Positions 17,774 to 25,669 of a stretch of DNA of 64,000 nt are shown piece by piece (position 1 is the stretch's first letter; every line of letters starts with the position of its first letter). The notes beneath the pieces are model-generated. The model searched no databases and was not told the DNA's origin. It saw only the letters and a list, made by a program, of their open reading frames with translations. Position numbers and translations under genes: made by a program. The stretch is taken from positions 3,038,001-3,102,000 of the forward strand of contig NZ_CP076022.1 of assembly GCF_018622995.1 (NCBI RefSeq). Reading direction: 5' to 3'. This stretch comes from Arthrobacter jiangjiafuii (GTDB lineage Bacteria > Actinomycetota > Actinomycetes > Actinomycetales > Micrococcaceae).

Positions 17774-18171
17774 GGATTGCCCGCGGCAGCACGCCGCTCG
17801 GCATCGCTGCGCAGGATGCAGAATTCGTTGCCCTCCGGATCGGCAAGCACCACCCATCCGGTTCCGTCCGGCAGGCGCCGGTCGTCAACTTCACGGGCGC
17901 CCAGTCCCAGCAGCCGCTCGAGTTCCTGGTCCCGGGTGCCCTCGGCCGGCTGGAGGTCCAGGTGGACGCGGTTCTTGACCTGCTTGGCGTCCGGCACTTC
18001 AATGAACAGCAGCCGCTGGGTGCCGTCCGGGGAAAAGATCATGCACTCCTCGTCCTGCGGACCGTTCGGGTCATCGGGGTCCTCGCGGAATCCGAGCACC
18101 CCGCTCCAGAACACCGACTGGGCGAAGGCATTGAGGCTGTCAAAGGACGTGTGCGAGATCAAAGCTGTCAT
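17770..18171 (-). CDS. VOC (glyoxalase-like) family protein
   Basis: A 133-residue single-domain VOC protein: SFDSLNAFAQSVFWSGVLGF at the N-terminus, NRVHLDLQP with a conserved His in the middle, and VVLADPEGNEFCIL with a conserved Glu near the end. The start was put at the ATG of MTALISHTSF (18171); an in-frame extension of 15 residues upstream has no similarity to the family. The function is unknown. It is divergent from the methionine aminopeptidase. Confidence 0.82.
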   Translation of the reverse strand: MTALISHTSFDSLNAFAQSVFWSGVLGFREDPDDPNGPQDEECMIFSPDGTQRLLFIEVPDAKQVKNRVHLDLQPAEGTRDQELERLLGLGAREVDDRRLPDGTGWVVLADPEGNEFCILRSDAERRAAAGNP

Positions 18172-18265
18172 GACGCCCAGCCTATTCGTACGGGGTAGGC
18201 GAGACGCCTGCGCCAAGCGCCGATACGATTGCCGGGATAGTTATTGGAGAAGAGAAGGGCGCCAC

Positions 18266-19036
18266 ATGATTGAGCTGATGACCCCCGCCGAAATAGAGCG
18301 GGGAAAGGTAACGGGTGCCCTGGTCGCAGACATCCTGCAGGCGATGAAGGCCCGCAGCACCGTCGGAACCAACCTCCTGGACATCGACCGCTGGGCCAAG
18401 GCCATGATCCTCGAAGCCGGTGCCGTCTCCTGCTACGTCGACTACGCCCCGTCCTTCGGGCGCGGGCCGTTTGGACACTACATCTGCACCTCCGTCAACG
18501 ACGCAGTGCTCCACGGCCTGCCGCACAACTACACGCTGGCCGACGGCGATCTGGTCTCCCTGGACCTCGCGGTCTCGAAGGCCGGAGTGGTTGCCGACTC
18601 CGCCATCAGCTTTGTCGTGGGTGAGTCGGTCTCAGCGGCGGATACCGCCATGATCAGCGCCACCGAACGCGCGCTGGCCGCAGGCATCGCCGCCGCCGGC
18701 CCCGGCGCCCGGATCGGCGATATCTCGCACGCCATCGGCTCCGTCCTCACCGCGGCCGGCTATCCGGTGAACACCGAGTTCGGCGGGCACGGCGTCGGCT
18801 CCACCATGCACCAGGACCCGCACATCACAAACACCGGACGTCCCGGCCGCGGCTACAAACTGCGCCCAGGGCTGCTGCTGGCACTGGAGCCGTGGGTCAT
18901 GGCGGATACCGCCACGCTGGTGACCGACGACGACGGATGGACGCTCCGCAGCGCCACCGGCTGCCGCACCGCGCACAGCGAGCACACGATCGCCATTACC
19001 GACGACGGCGCCGAGATCCTCACCCTGCCGAGCTAG
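18266..19036 (+). CDS. map: Type I methionine aminopeptidase
   Basis: A 256-residue metalloprotease removing N-terminal Met from new proteins. All dinuclear metal ligands are visible: Asp in SLDLAVSKAG and VVADSAISF, His in GGHGVGSTMHQDPHI, Glu in LALEPWVM and Glu in AHSEHTIAI; substrate His is in VLHGLPHN. The chosen ATG is preceded by GAGAAGGG; a longer in-frame reading upstream runs through unrelated sequence antisense to the VOC gene and is rejected. Actinobacteria usually carry more than one map; this one is away from ribosomal genes, so it may be the accessory copy. Confidence 0.93.
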   Translation: MIELMTPAEIERGKVTGALVADILQAMKARSTVGTNLLDIDRWAKAMILEAGAVSCYVDYAPSFGRGPFGHYICTSVNDAVLHGLPHNYTLADGDLVSLDLAVSKAGVVADSAISFVVGESVSAADTAMISATERALAAGIAAAGPGARIGDISHAIGSVLTAAGYPVNTEFGGHGVGSTMHQDPHITNTGRPGRGYKLRPGLLLALEPWVMADTATLVTDDDGWTLRSATGCRTAHSEHTIAITDDGAEILTLPS

Positions 19037-19071
19037 CGTCAAGGCCCGGCCCAACTCCCGCCCAGACATCC

Positions 19072-19109
19072 AACCGGCGGCGTCGCACCTGCGACGCCGC
19101 CGGTTTTTT
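19072..19109 (+). terminator. Rho-independent terminator after map
   Basis: A 15-bp perfect GC-rich stem (AACCGGCGGCGTCGC and its complement) with ACCT loop is followed by TTTTTT. It is a textbook intrinsic terminator between convergent map and the CstR-like gene. Confidence 0.92.
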
Positions 19110-19118
19110 CTGTCCGTT

Positions 19119-19376
19119 CTAGGCCAGTGTGAGGAAGAGTTTTTCCATATCGGCGCGGTCGGCGGTGGAATCCTCGTTGGCCAGGCACTGTTCCAGGCCG
19201 GTGGCGATGATGGAGAACCCCGCCCGGTCGATCGCCTTGGAAGCTGCGGCAAGCTGCGTCACCACTGCTTTGCAGTCGGTGCCTTCTTCCAGCATGCGGA
19301 TGACAGCGTTGAGTTGCCCACTGGCCCTCTTGAGCCTGTTGATGGCTGGTTTCATGTCGTCTGACTCAAGCTGCAT
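19119..19376 (-). CDS. CsoR/CstR-family transcriptional repressor, persulfide-sensing (CstR-like) type
   Basis: An 85-residue all-helical regulator (DUF156). MKPAINRLKRASGQLNAVIRMLEE is the family N-terminal DNA-binding helix pair. Cys35 (GTDCKAVV) and Cys64 (LEQCL) are present. The position four before Cys64, His in copper-sensing CsoR, is Gly60 here. A Cys pair without the His is the pattern of CstR, which forms di/trisulfide links with persulfides. The divergent sulfur-oxidation genes agree. The start at the MQLESDD ATG (19376) is preferred over one ten codons upstream. Palindromes upstream suggest autoregulation. Confidence 0.88.
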   Translation of the reverse strand: MQLESDDMKPAINRLKRASGQLNAVIRMLEEGTDCKAVVTQLAAASKAIDRAGFSIIATGLEQCLANEDSTADRADMEKLFLTLA

Positions 19377-19412
19377 GGGTTGCCCCTTTCCGTGTCCGTG
19401 TCCCACCAGCTT

Positions 19413-19428
19413 ATACCCCCTGGGGTTT
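19413..19428. promoter_or_regulatory. Candidate CstR operator 1 (ATACCCCCTGGGGTTT)
   Basis: A G-tract/C-tract inverted repeat with AT flanks lies 37 bases upstream of the CstR-like start. CsoR/CstR family operators have this form. It probably mediates autoregulation of the repressor. Confidence 0.65.
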
Positions 19429-19456
19429 TAGTCATCGGTGAAAAAGCGGGATTTGG

Positions 19457-19472
19457 ATACCCCTGGGGGTAT
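19457..19472. promoter_or_regulatory. Candidate CstR operator 2 (ATACCCCTGGGGGTAT)
   Basis: Near-perfect 16-bp palindrome 62 bases before the Cys-rich miniprotein start and 28 bases from operator 1. Its position in the divergent promoter fits repression of the plus-strand sulfur genes. Confidence 0.72.
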
Positions 19473-19533
19473 ATGCCAGACTCGAAGCAGACGGGGTTCT
19501 TCCCCCAACCCACCTGCCTCAAAGGAGAAACCC

Positions 19534-19713
19534 ATGTGCCGTGCCGTTACGTGCCGCAACTGCCGGAAAATGACCTGGGCCGGATGCGGCCAGCATGTCC
19601 AGCAGGTCATGGCCCATATTCCCCGCGCCGAGCGCTGTTCCTGCGCCGCAAACCCGCCCGCCGGGAATTCAGCTGCCCCCAAGGGCTGGCTGGCCCGGCT
19701 CTTCAGCCGCTAG
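19534..19713 (+). CDS. Small Cys-rich protein of unknown function in the persulfide cluster
   Basis: A 59-residue protein opening MCRAVTCRNCRKMTWAGCGQ and containing further CSC near residue 36, six Cys in the first 38 residues, plus His21 and His28. The spacing of CxxC and GCG..H suggests a small zinc- or thiol-based domain. The rest is short and ends WLARLFSR, which may be an amphipathic tail. AAAGGAG is placed ideally before the ATG, and a CstR-type operator lies upstream, so translation and regulation with the persulfide genes are likely. I recognise it as resembling small conserved actinobacterial proteins but know no function. Confidence 0.75.
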   Translation: MCRAVTCRNCRKMTWAGCGQHVQQVMAHIPRAERCSCAANPPAGNSAAPKGWLARLFSR

Positions 19714-19765
19714 GCCGCTGCAGCCCCGCTGATCCGGGGCGCAACCGGGACCACCCCTGGACCCG

Positions 19766-19782
19766 GATACCCCTCGGGTATC
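19766..19782. promoter_or_regulatory. Candidate CstR operator 3 (GATACCC-CTC-GGGTATC)
   Basis: A perfect 7+7 palindrome around CTC, 28 bases before the persulfide dioxygenase start. It indicates a second regulated promoter inside the cluster, after the miniprotein gene. Confidence 0.7.
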
Positions 19783-19810
19783 AATTGCTGGAAGAATCCA
19801 AGGAGAAAAA

Positions 19811-21208
19811 ATGCTTCTCGAACGTATTTATGATGAAGACCTGGCCCAGGCCAGCTACCTGATCGGCTGCCAGGCCAAGGGCGAAGCCATTGTGGTGGAC
19901 GCCCGCCGCGACATCGAGGTATACCGCCGGCTTGCTGCCGCCAACGGCATGAAGATCGTTGCCGTCACCGAAACCCACATCCACGCCGACTACCTCTCCG
20001 GCACCCGCGAACTCGCCGCCGCCACCGGCGCACAGATCTACGTTTCAGGCGAAGGCGGACAAGACTGGCAGTACGGCTTCGAGGGCGAGCGGCTCTTCGA
20101 CCAGTCGGCCATCAAACTGGGCAACATCACCGTCAAGGCCCTGCATACCCCCGGTCACACCCCCGAGCACCTGTCCTTCCTGATCACCGACGGCGCCTTC
20201 AGCGACAGCCCCGGCTTCCTGCTGTCCGGAGACTTCGTGTTCTCCGGCGACCTGGGCCGCCCTGATCTGCTGGACGAGGCCGCCGGCGGCGTCGACACCC
20301 GCTTTGCCGGGGCGCACGACCTGTTTGTCTCCCTAAAGGAAAAATTCCTTACCCTGCCTGACTACGTCCAGGTCTACCCCGGCCACGGTTCGGGCAGCGC
20401 CTGCGGCAAGGCCCTCGGCGCCATCCCGTCCTCCACCGTGGGCTACGAGCGCAGCTTCGCTTGGTGGGGCCCGTTCCTGGAAGCCGACGACGAGGCAGGA
20501 TTCGTTGCCGCACTGCTCGACGGACAGCCCGATGCGCACGCCTACTTTGGCCGGATGAAGCGCCAGAACCGCCAGGGCCCGGCCGTGATGGGCGAACGCC
20601 CGGCACTGACTGAAATCCCGGTGGAAACGGTTGCCGCCCGTCTGGCTGCCGACGAAATCTCACTGGTGGATACCCGTTCCCACAGCCTGGTCCATGAGGG
20701 CACGGTGCAGGGGGCAGTGAATATCCCCGCCGGAACGAAGTTCGCCAGCTTCGGAGCCTGGGCCCTGGACCCGGAAAGTGACGACCGCCCGGTTCTCCTG
20801 CTGGCCGGGAACCAGGAAACAGCCATGGACATGTGGGACCACTTGGTCCGGGTGGGCATCGATGCCGTCGCCGGATACATCACCTCGCTGGACGGGCTCC
20901 CGGTCTCTACACCCCGGACCATTTCCCCGGCGGAACTGGAGGACTTCAACGCCGCACTGGTGCTGGACGTCCGCAACAAGACCGAGCACGCTGCCGGCCA
21001 TGTGCCCGGCTCCGGCCAGCTCAGCGCCGGGCGCGTGCTCTGGAACACCGACCAGCTGCCGGCCGAGGGCACCATCGTGACCTACTGCCAGTCCGGTGTC
21101 CGCAATTCGGTGGCTGCCTCCGCCCTGCGCCGCGCCGGGTTCGACGTCGTCGAGCTCGAAGGCAGCTACGCAGGCTGGAACGCCTGGCGCCAGACGCAAA
21201 ACGCCTAA
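19811..21208 (+). CDS. CstB-like persulfide dioxygenase-rhodanese fusion
   Basis: A 465-residue protein with three parts. Residues 1-250 are a metallo-beta-lactamase/ETHE1 domain with the non-haem iron motif THIHADYLSG (His56, His58, Asp60) and TPGHTPEHLS; YPGHGSG follows. Residues about 270-350 are a rhodanese fold whose active-loop Cys is missing (LLAGNQET), i.e. a pseudo-rhodanese. Residues about 370-460 are a catalytic rhodanese with Cys426 in TYCQSGVRNS. This order is that of CstB, which oxidises low-molecular-weight persulfides to thiosulfate. AAGGAG precedes the ATG. It is followed by a membrane rhodanese and TauE exporter. Confidence 0.9.
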   Translation: MLLERIYDEDLAQASYLIGCQAKGEAIVVDARRDIEVYRRLAAANGMKIVAVTETHIHADYLSGTRELAAATGAQIYVSGEGGQDWQYGFEGERLFDQSAIKLGNITVKALHTPGHTPEHLSFLITDGAFSDSPGFLLSGDFVFSGDLGRPDLLDEAAGGVDTRFAGAHDLFVSLKEKFLTLPDYVQVYPGHGSGSACGKALGAIPSSTVGYERSFAWWGPFLEADDEAGFVAALLDGQPDAHAYFGRMKRQNRQGPAVMGERPALTEIPVETVAARLAADEISLVDTRSHSLVHEGTVQGAVNIPAGTKFASFGAWALDPESDDRPVLLLAGNQETAMDMWDHLVRVGIDAVAGYITSLDGLPVSTPRTISPAELEDFNAALVLDVRNKTEHAAGHVPGSGQLSAGRVLWNTDQLPAEGTIVTYCQSGVRNSVAASALRRAGFDVVELEGSYAGWNAWRQTQNA

Positions 21209-21238
21209 CCCGCCAAACCTTCGAGAGAAAAGAACCCC

Positions 21239-21823
21239 ATGAGCAACACTCCCCAGACCGTTACCCCCGAAGACCTCAAGGGCTGGATGTCCTCCGGCGA
21301 GGAGGTCGTTGTGCTCGACGTGCGCTCCGCCGCCGAATTCGAAAACCTGCACATCCTGGGCTCCTACAACGTGCCGCTGCCGTTGCTGGCAGAACACACC
21401 CGCGAGCTCGCTGCCAAACTCGATACCAAGGTTGTGCTTGTCTGCCAGTCCGGTGTCCGTGCCACTGAAGCCAAGAAGAACCTTGCCGGCGTCGGCTTCG
21501 GCAACGCCCATGTCCTGGCCGGCGGCGTTCCGGCCTTCCAGCAGGCCGGCGGTGAGACCGTTGAAGGCGCCAAGCGCTGGGACCTGGAACGCCAGGTGCG
21601 CATGGCGGCCGGTTCACTGGTGATTGCGGGGCTGGCGGGCGGAAAGTTCCTGTCCCCCCGGATCCGCACTGTCGCCGGAGTTGTCGGTGCCGGCCTCACT
21701 TTCTCCGCGGCCACCAACACCTGCGCCATGGGCAAGGCCCTGTCCGCAATGCCGTGGAACAAGACGGCCAACGAGCCGACGCGTGAATCGGTTATCGCTG
21801 CACTGCCCGCTGTGAAGGCCTAA
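21239..21823 (+). CDS. Membrane-anchored rhodanese (YgaP-like, rhodanese plus DUF2892)
   Basis: A 194-residue protein with a cytoplasmic rhodanese domain (about 1-110; active Cys69 in VCQSGVRATE) followed by GAKRWDLERQVRMAAG and a hairpin of two membrane helices (about 125-165) typical of DUF2892. It transfers sulfane sulfur at the membrane. It lies 30 bases after the CstB-like gene and eight before the exporter, so all three are co-transcribed. The CxSGxR loop differs from the persulfide dioxygenase's second rhodanese only slightly. Confidence 0.88.
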   Translation: MSNTPQTVTPEDLKGWMSSGEEVVVLDVRSAAEFENLHILGSYNVPLPLLAEHTRELAAKLDTKVVLVCQSGVRATEAKKNLAGVGFGNAHVLAGGVPAFQQAGGETVEGAKRWDLERQVRMAAGSLVIAGLAGGKFLSPRIRTVAGVVGAGLTFSAATNTCAMGKALSAMPWNKTANEPTRESVIAALPAVKA

Positions 21824-21831
21824 CGCCCGCC

Positions 21832-22719
21832 ATGACCGTCACCCTCGTCGCGACCCTCCTGCTGTCGGTGCTGATCGGCCTGTCTCTCGGCCTGCTCGGC
21901 GGGGGCGGGTCGATCCTCACCGTACCGATCCTGACCTATGTTGCGGGCATGAACCCCAAGGAGGCCATCGCCGCGTCACTCTTCGTCGTCGGCGTGACCT
22001 CCGCCGTCAGCGCTGTCACCCACGCCCGCAAGGGGCGCGTGAAGTGGCGCACCGGACTGATCTTCGGTGCCGCCGGCATGGCCGGGGCCTTCGGCGGCGG
22101 GCTCGTGGGAGGGCATATCCCCGGAACCATTCTCATGATCGCCTTCGCCCTCATGATGGTGGCCACCTCCATGGCGATGATCCGGGGCCGCAAGGACGTC
22201 TCTGCGGCAACCCACAACAATGATCTGCCGGTGGGCAAGGTCGTCGTTGAAGGCCTCGTCGTCGGCCTGGTCACCGGGCTGGTCGGCGCCGGCGGCGGGT
22301 TCCTCGTGGTCCCCGCGCTGGCGCTGCTCGGCGGGCTGTCCATGCCCGTGGCAGTGGGCACCTCACTGGTCGTCATCGCCATGAAGTCCTTCGCCGGGCT
22401 CGGCGGTTACCTCACCAGCGTCAGCCTCGACTGGGCTCTGGTCGGCGGAGTCACCGCTGCCGCCGTCGCCGGCTCCTTCCTCGGGGCCCGGCTGGCCGGC
22501 CGGATTCCGGAAGCTGCCCTGCGGAAGGGCTTCGGCATCTTCGTGCTGCTCATGGGCGTGTTCGTGCTGGTGCAGGAACTGCCCTCACCCGCCAATACCA
22601 TCGTCGGCATAACCGCTGTCGTGCTCGCCGTGGCTGCAGTTATCTGCTGGTTCCTCGTTCCCGCCTGCCCGGTGCGCCGGGTGCTGGCCTCCACTCCAGT
22701 TCCCGCCCCGAACCCCTGA
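21832..22719 (+). CDS. TauE/SafE-family sulfite/organosulfur exporter
   Basis: A 295-residue membrane protein with about eight helices and the two family repeats: GLLGGGGSILTVPILTYVAG near the N-terminus and GLVGAGGGFLVVPALALLGG near the middle. TauE family proteins export sulfite or sulfonates; next to persulfide oxidation, export of sulfite produced by the dioxygenase is the likely role (as TauE in cst operons). It begins eight bases after the rhodanese stop. A hairpin follows at 22734. Confidence 0.9.
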   Translation: MTVTLVATLLLSVLIGLSLGLLGGGGSILTVPILTYVAGMNPKEAIAASLFVVGVTSAVSAVTHARKGRVKWRTGLIFGAAGMAGAFGGGLVGGHIPGTILMIAFALMMVATSMAMIRGRKDVSAATHNNDLPVGKVVVEGLVVGLVTGLVGAGGGFLVVPALALLGGLSMPVAVGTSLVVIAMKSFAGLGGYLTSVSLDWALVGGVTAAAVAGSFLGARLAGRIPEAALRKGFGIFVLLMGVFVLVQELPSPANTIVGITAVVLAVAAVICWFLVPACPVRRVLASTPVPAPNP

Positions 22720-22733
22720 CAGCCCGGGGCAGG

Positions 22734-22787
22734 CCTGAACGGATCCGCTCAGCTCCTCACCGGATCCCCTGAGTGGATCCGTTCAGG
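22734..22787. terminator. Large hairpin between convergent genes, overlapping the permease 3' end
   Basis: CCTGAACGGATCC...CTCAG on the left pairs with CTGAG...GGATCCGTTCAGG on the right, 19-bp arms with one mismatch. It is placed 15 bases after the TauE stop and includes the last 13 or so codons of the convergent nucleobase permease. No T tract follows on the plus strand. Confidence 0.6.
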
Positions 22788-24119
22788 CACCGGGGCTTCG
22801 GGAGCCGTTCCCTTCTTGCCCACGACGTTGAAGATGAGGTTCAGGATGATCGCTCCCAGGCAGGCGAGCACGATGCTGTTATCCATGACAATCTGCAGCG
22901 AAGCGGGAAAGTTGCCGAAGATCCCGGGCTTGCTGACCGGAATCATGGCCAGGCCGAGACTCACGCTGACAATCAGCAGGTTGCCGGGATTGTTCAGGTC
23001 TGCCTTGCCGAGGATCCCGATTCCCACCGCGGCCACCCCGCCGAAGAGCACCATCGCGGCGCCGCCAAGAACCGGCATGGGAATGGCCGCGACTACCGCC
23101 GAGATTTTGGGGAACAACCCCATGAGGATCAGCAGTCCGCCCGCCGCAGCGATGGCCCAGCGGCTTTTCACTCCCGAGAGCCGGATCAGGCCGACGTTCT
23201 GCGCATAGGCGGTATACGGGAAGGAGTTGAAGATCCCTCCCACCAGGGTTGAGAGCCCGTCTGCCCGAAGCGTTGCAGCGACACGCTTTTCATCAACCTT
23301 TTCACCGGTAATATCGCCGATCGCCAAGACGTCGCTGGTGGTTTCAACCATGGTGATGAGCATTACCAGCACCATGGCCAGGATCGCGGAAATGTGAAAT
23401 GTCGGGAGGCCGAAGGCAAACGGGGCGGGCAACTCGAAGACGGAAGCATCCCTGACTCCGGAGAAGTCCACCATTCCAAACGGCAGGGCCAGGAGCGTCC
23501 CCAAGACAAGGCCCAGCAACACCGCGATGCGCCCCAGGAAGCCCGCAAAGACCCGGGCAACCACGAGGATGATCGCCAGCGTTGCCACCGAGAGCAGGAG
23601 GTTCGGAACAGAAATCGCCGTAACTGACTGATCTCCGCCATTCATCCAGTTCACGGCAATAGGCACGAGGGATATGCCGATGGCCGTAATGGTTGTCCCC
23701 GTGACGACGGGCGGAAAGAGGAACAGGACCTTGCTGAAGTGCCTGGCAGCCAGGAAGGTGAACAGCCCCGCGGCCATCACCGAGCCGAAGATGGCAGGTA
23801 AACCCCACTGGCCGCCGATCAGGATCATCGGAGCCACCGCCGTGAAGGTGGTGCCTTGGACGATGGGCAGTCTCGCACCGATGTTCCAGACGCCAACGGA
23901 CTGCAGGATGGTGGCCGCGCCACTGGTCAGCGCTGTGACGGCGAGAAGGTAGATCACCTGCTCCTGGGGCAGGCCCAGCGCGACGGCCAGCACGAGCGGG
24001 GCTGCCGCGATGCTCGCGTACATGGCCAGCAGGTGTTGGGCGCCGGCGAGGACCAGCTTCACCGGAGGGAGTTTTTCATCCACTGCCGAGGGTGTTTTGG
24101 TGATGGATACCGAAGCCAT
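22749..24119 (-). CDS. Nucleobase:cation symporter (NCS2/xanthine-uracil permease family)
   Basis: A 456-residue membrane permease with 14 expected helices. Typical NCS2 sequence includes LAGAQHLLAMYASIAAAPLV at the N-terminus, VQGTTFTAVAPM, and the signature NSFPYTAYAQNVGLIRLSGVKSR (given as SFPYTAYAQNVGLI) around residues 310-330. The last is a purine-type motif, and UraA-type Glu/His patterns are less evident, so xanthine/uric acid/guanine are the likelier substrates. The ATG at 24119 has AAAGGGG upstream; an in-frame TTG five codons earlier is rejected. It lies 43 bases after an amidohydrolase on the same strand, likely one operon. Confidence 0.9.
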   Translation of the reverse strand: MASVSITKTPSAVDEKLPPVKLVLAGAQHLLAMYASIAAAPLVLAVALGLPQEQVIYLLAVTALTSGAATILQSVGVWNIGARLPIVQGTTFTAVAPMILIGGQWGLPAIFGSVMAAGLFTFLAARHFSKVLFLFPPVVTGTTITAIGISLVPIAVNWMNGGDQSVTAISVPNLLLSVATLAIILVVARVFAGFLGRIAVLLGLVLGTLLALPFGMVDFSGVRDASVFELPAPFAFGLPTFHISAILAMVLVMLITMVETTSDVLAIGDITGEKVDEKRVAATLRADGLSTLVGGIFNSFPYTAYAQNVGLIRLSGVKSRWAIAAAGGLLILMGLFPKISAVVAAIPMPVLGGAAMVLFGGVAAVGIGILGKADLNNPGNLLIVSVSLGLAMIPVSKPGIFGNFPASLQIVMDNSIVLACLGAIILNLIFNVVGKKGTAPEAPVPERIHSGDPVRS

Positions 24120-24162
24120 GCCGGCCCCTTTCAAACGGAGGATGGGAAGTGGGGTGGCGCTG

Positions 24163-25500
24163 TCAGGCCAGGCTGCGGGCTCTCAGGGCATGCGCGCTTT
24201 CAGCAAAGCGGCGCCGCACCTCGCCCTCGTCCACGCCGGGGATCTGCTTGTCATCAAGCAGTACATTGCCGCCCACAATGGTGAACCGGACATCGTCAGC
24301 CCGGCTGGAATAGACCAGGGTCGATTCCGGGTCGTACACCGGGAGCGTATGGGCCGTGTCGAAGTCGACGACGATGACATCGGCCGGGTGTCCCGTTGCC
24401 AGCTGTCCGAGGTCCGGGCGGTGCATCGCCGCGGCCGAACCCGTGGTGGCCAGGTTCAGGAGCTGTCGCGTGGGCAGGAACAGCGGATCCTGCGTCCGGT
24501 CCTTGTGGATCAGCCCGGCGAATTTCATTTCCTGGAACATGTCCATGGTGTTGTGGCTGGCCGGGCCGTCTGTCGCCAGCCCCACGGTAATTCCGGCGTC
24601 CACTACCGCCCCCAGGTCCAGGGTGCCGGAGACCAGCTTCGCGTTGCTGACCGGACAGTGCGCGATCTTCACGCCCCGTTCCGCCATGATGCTGCGGTCC
24701 ACGTCATTCAGCCGGGTGCAGTGTGCGGCGGTGACATCCGGTCCCAGGAAGCCCAGGGACTCCAGCCACTGCACACTGGTGGTGCCGTAGGTCTGCTCCA
24801 TGTATCGGACTTCGTTCATGCCCTCAGCCAGGTGGGTGTGTATGGAGACGCTGTGGTCATCGGCGACGGTCCGTGTCAGCTTCCACATTTCCTCCCCCAC
24901 GGAATACGGTGCGTGGGGTGACAGAGCCACATGGATCCGCCCCTCGGCCGAGAGATGATGGCGGGCCACCTTTTCCTCGAAATGTTCCAGGGCATTCCAT
25001 GACCACTGCGATATGGGCTCATAGATGCCGCGGTCGGCAAATCCATAGCCGAGGGTCGCGCGCAGTGGAATCACCTTCAGCGCTTCGGCCTCCGGTTCCA
25101 CGGCATACGCATCAAAGTGCTCGTTAAAGCACGTGATTCCGGATCGCACCATTTCGATCAGCCCGCAAAGGCTCGCCCAGTAAAGCGTTTCAGGGTCGAA
25201 ATTCCGCTTAAGCTTCCACATGGATTCCAGCCAGGACCACAGCTCAGCATCTTCGTCCAAGCTGCGCAGGAGCATGTTCGATGCATTGTGCGTGTGGGAA
25301 TTGATGAGGCCGGGCATAATGGCCCCGCCCTTGGCATCAATGACCCGCTTGGCGCCGCTTACATCAACGGATCCCGCCTCGCCAACCCCGGCGATCATCC
25401 CGTTCCTGATGGTCACCACGCCATGGCTTATCGGCGCCTTATTATTCATAGGCAAGACGTACCCATTGATGATCGCAATATCCACATGATCTAACGTCAT
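24163..25500 (-). CDS. Amidohydrolase (TRZ/ATZ/guanine-deaminase-like)
   Basis: A 445-residue metal-dependent hydrolase. Metal ligands are evident: HTHNAS near residue 69, HTHLAEGMNEVRYMEQ in the middle, AAHCTRLND, AHCPVSNAKL and the Asp in LATDGPASHN, the pattern of the TRZ/ATZ-AtzA/SAH-deaminase/8-oxoguanine-deaminase branch. It hydrolyses an amino or chloro group from a heterocycle. It is transcribed into the nucleobase permease, so deamination of an imported purine/pyrimidine or cytosine analogue is inferred. GGAGGAG precedes the ATG. Confidence 0.87.
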   Translation of the reverse strand: MTLDHVDIAIINGYVLPMNNKAPISHGVVTIRNGMIAGVGEAGSVDVSGAKRVIDAKGGAIMPGLINSHTHNASNMLLRSLDEDAELWSWLESMWKLKRNFDPETLYWASLCGLIEMVRSGITCFNEHFDAYAVEPEAEALKVIPLRATLGYGFADRGIYEPISQWSWNALEHFEEKVARHHLSAEGRIHVALSPHAPYSVGEEMWKLTRTVADDHSVSIHTHLAEGMNEVRYMEQTYGTTSVQWLESLGFLGPDVTAAHCTRLNDVDRSIMAERGVKIAHCPVSNAKLVSGTLDLGAVVDAGITVGLATDGPASHNTMDMFQEMKFAGLIHKDRTQDPLFLPTRQLLNLATTGSAAAMHRPDLGQLATGHPADVIVVDFDTAHTLPVYDPESTLVYSSRADDVRFTIVGGNVLLDDKQIPGVDEGEVRRRFAESAHALRARSLA

Positions 25501-25669
25501 GGACCGACTCCTCCGTTCTGAACGCTCATTTCCGCTACAACGGAAAGATTGCGGAGGCCGCTCGGCGGATTCCCGTCCAGCGAGGCTTTAGGGCATTGGT
25601 TCGCCTCCATGCGGATCAGAATCGCAGTTCATTGTTTCCATCATGTTGTGGATTGTTTCGGGTCTGTGT

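Noticed and set aside
17777-18265. Upstream extension of the methionine aminopeptidase
   Set aside because: The added residues are antisense to the VOC gene; the internal ATG at 18266 has a ribosome site and gives the family N-terminus.
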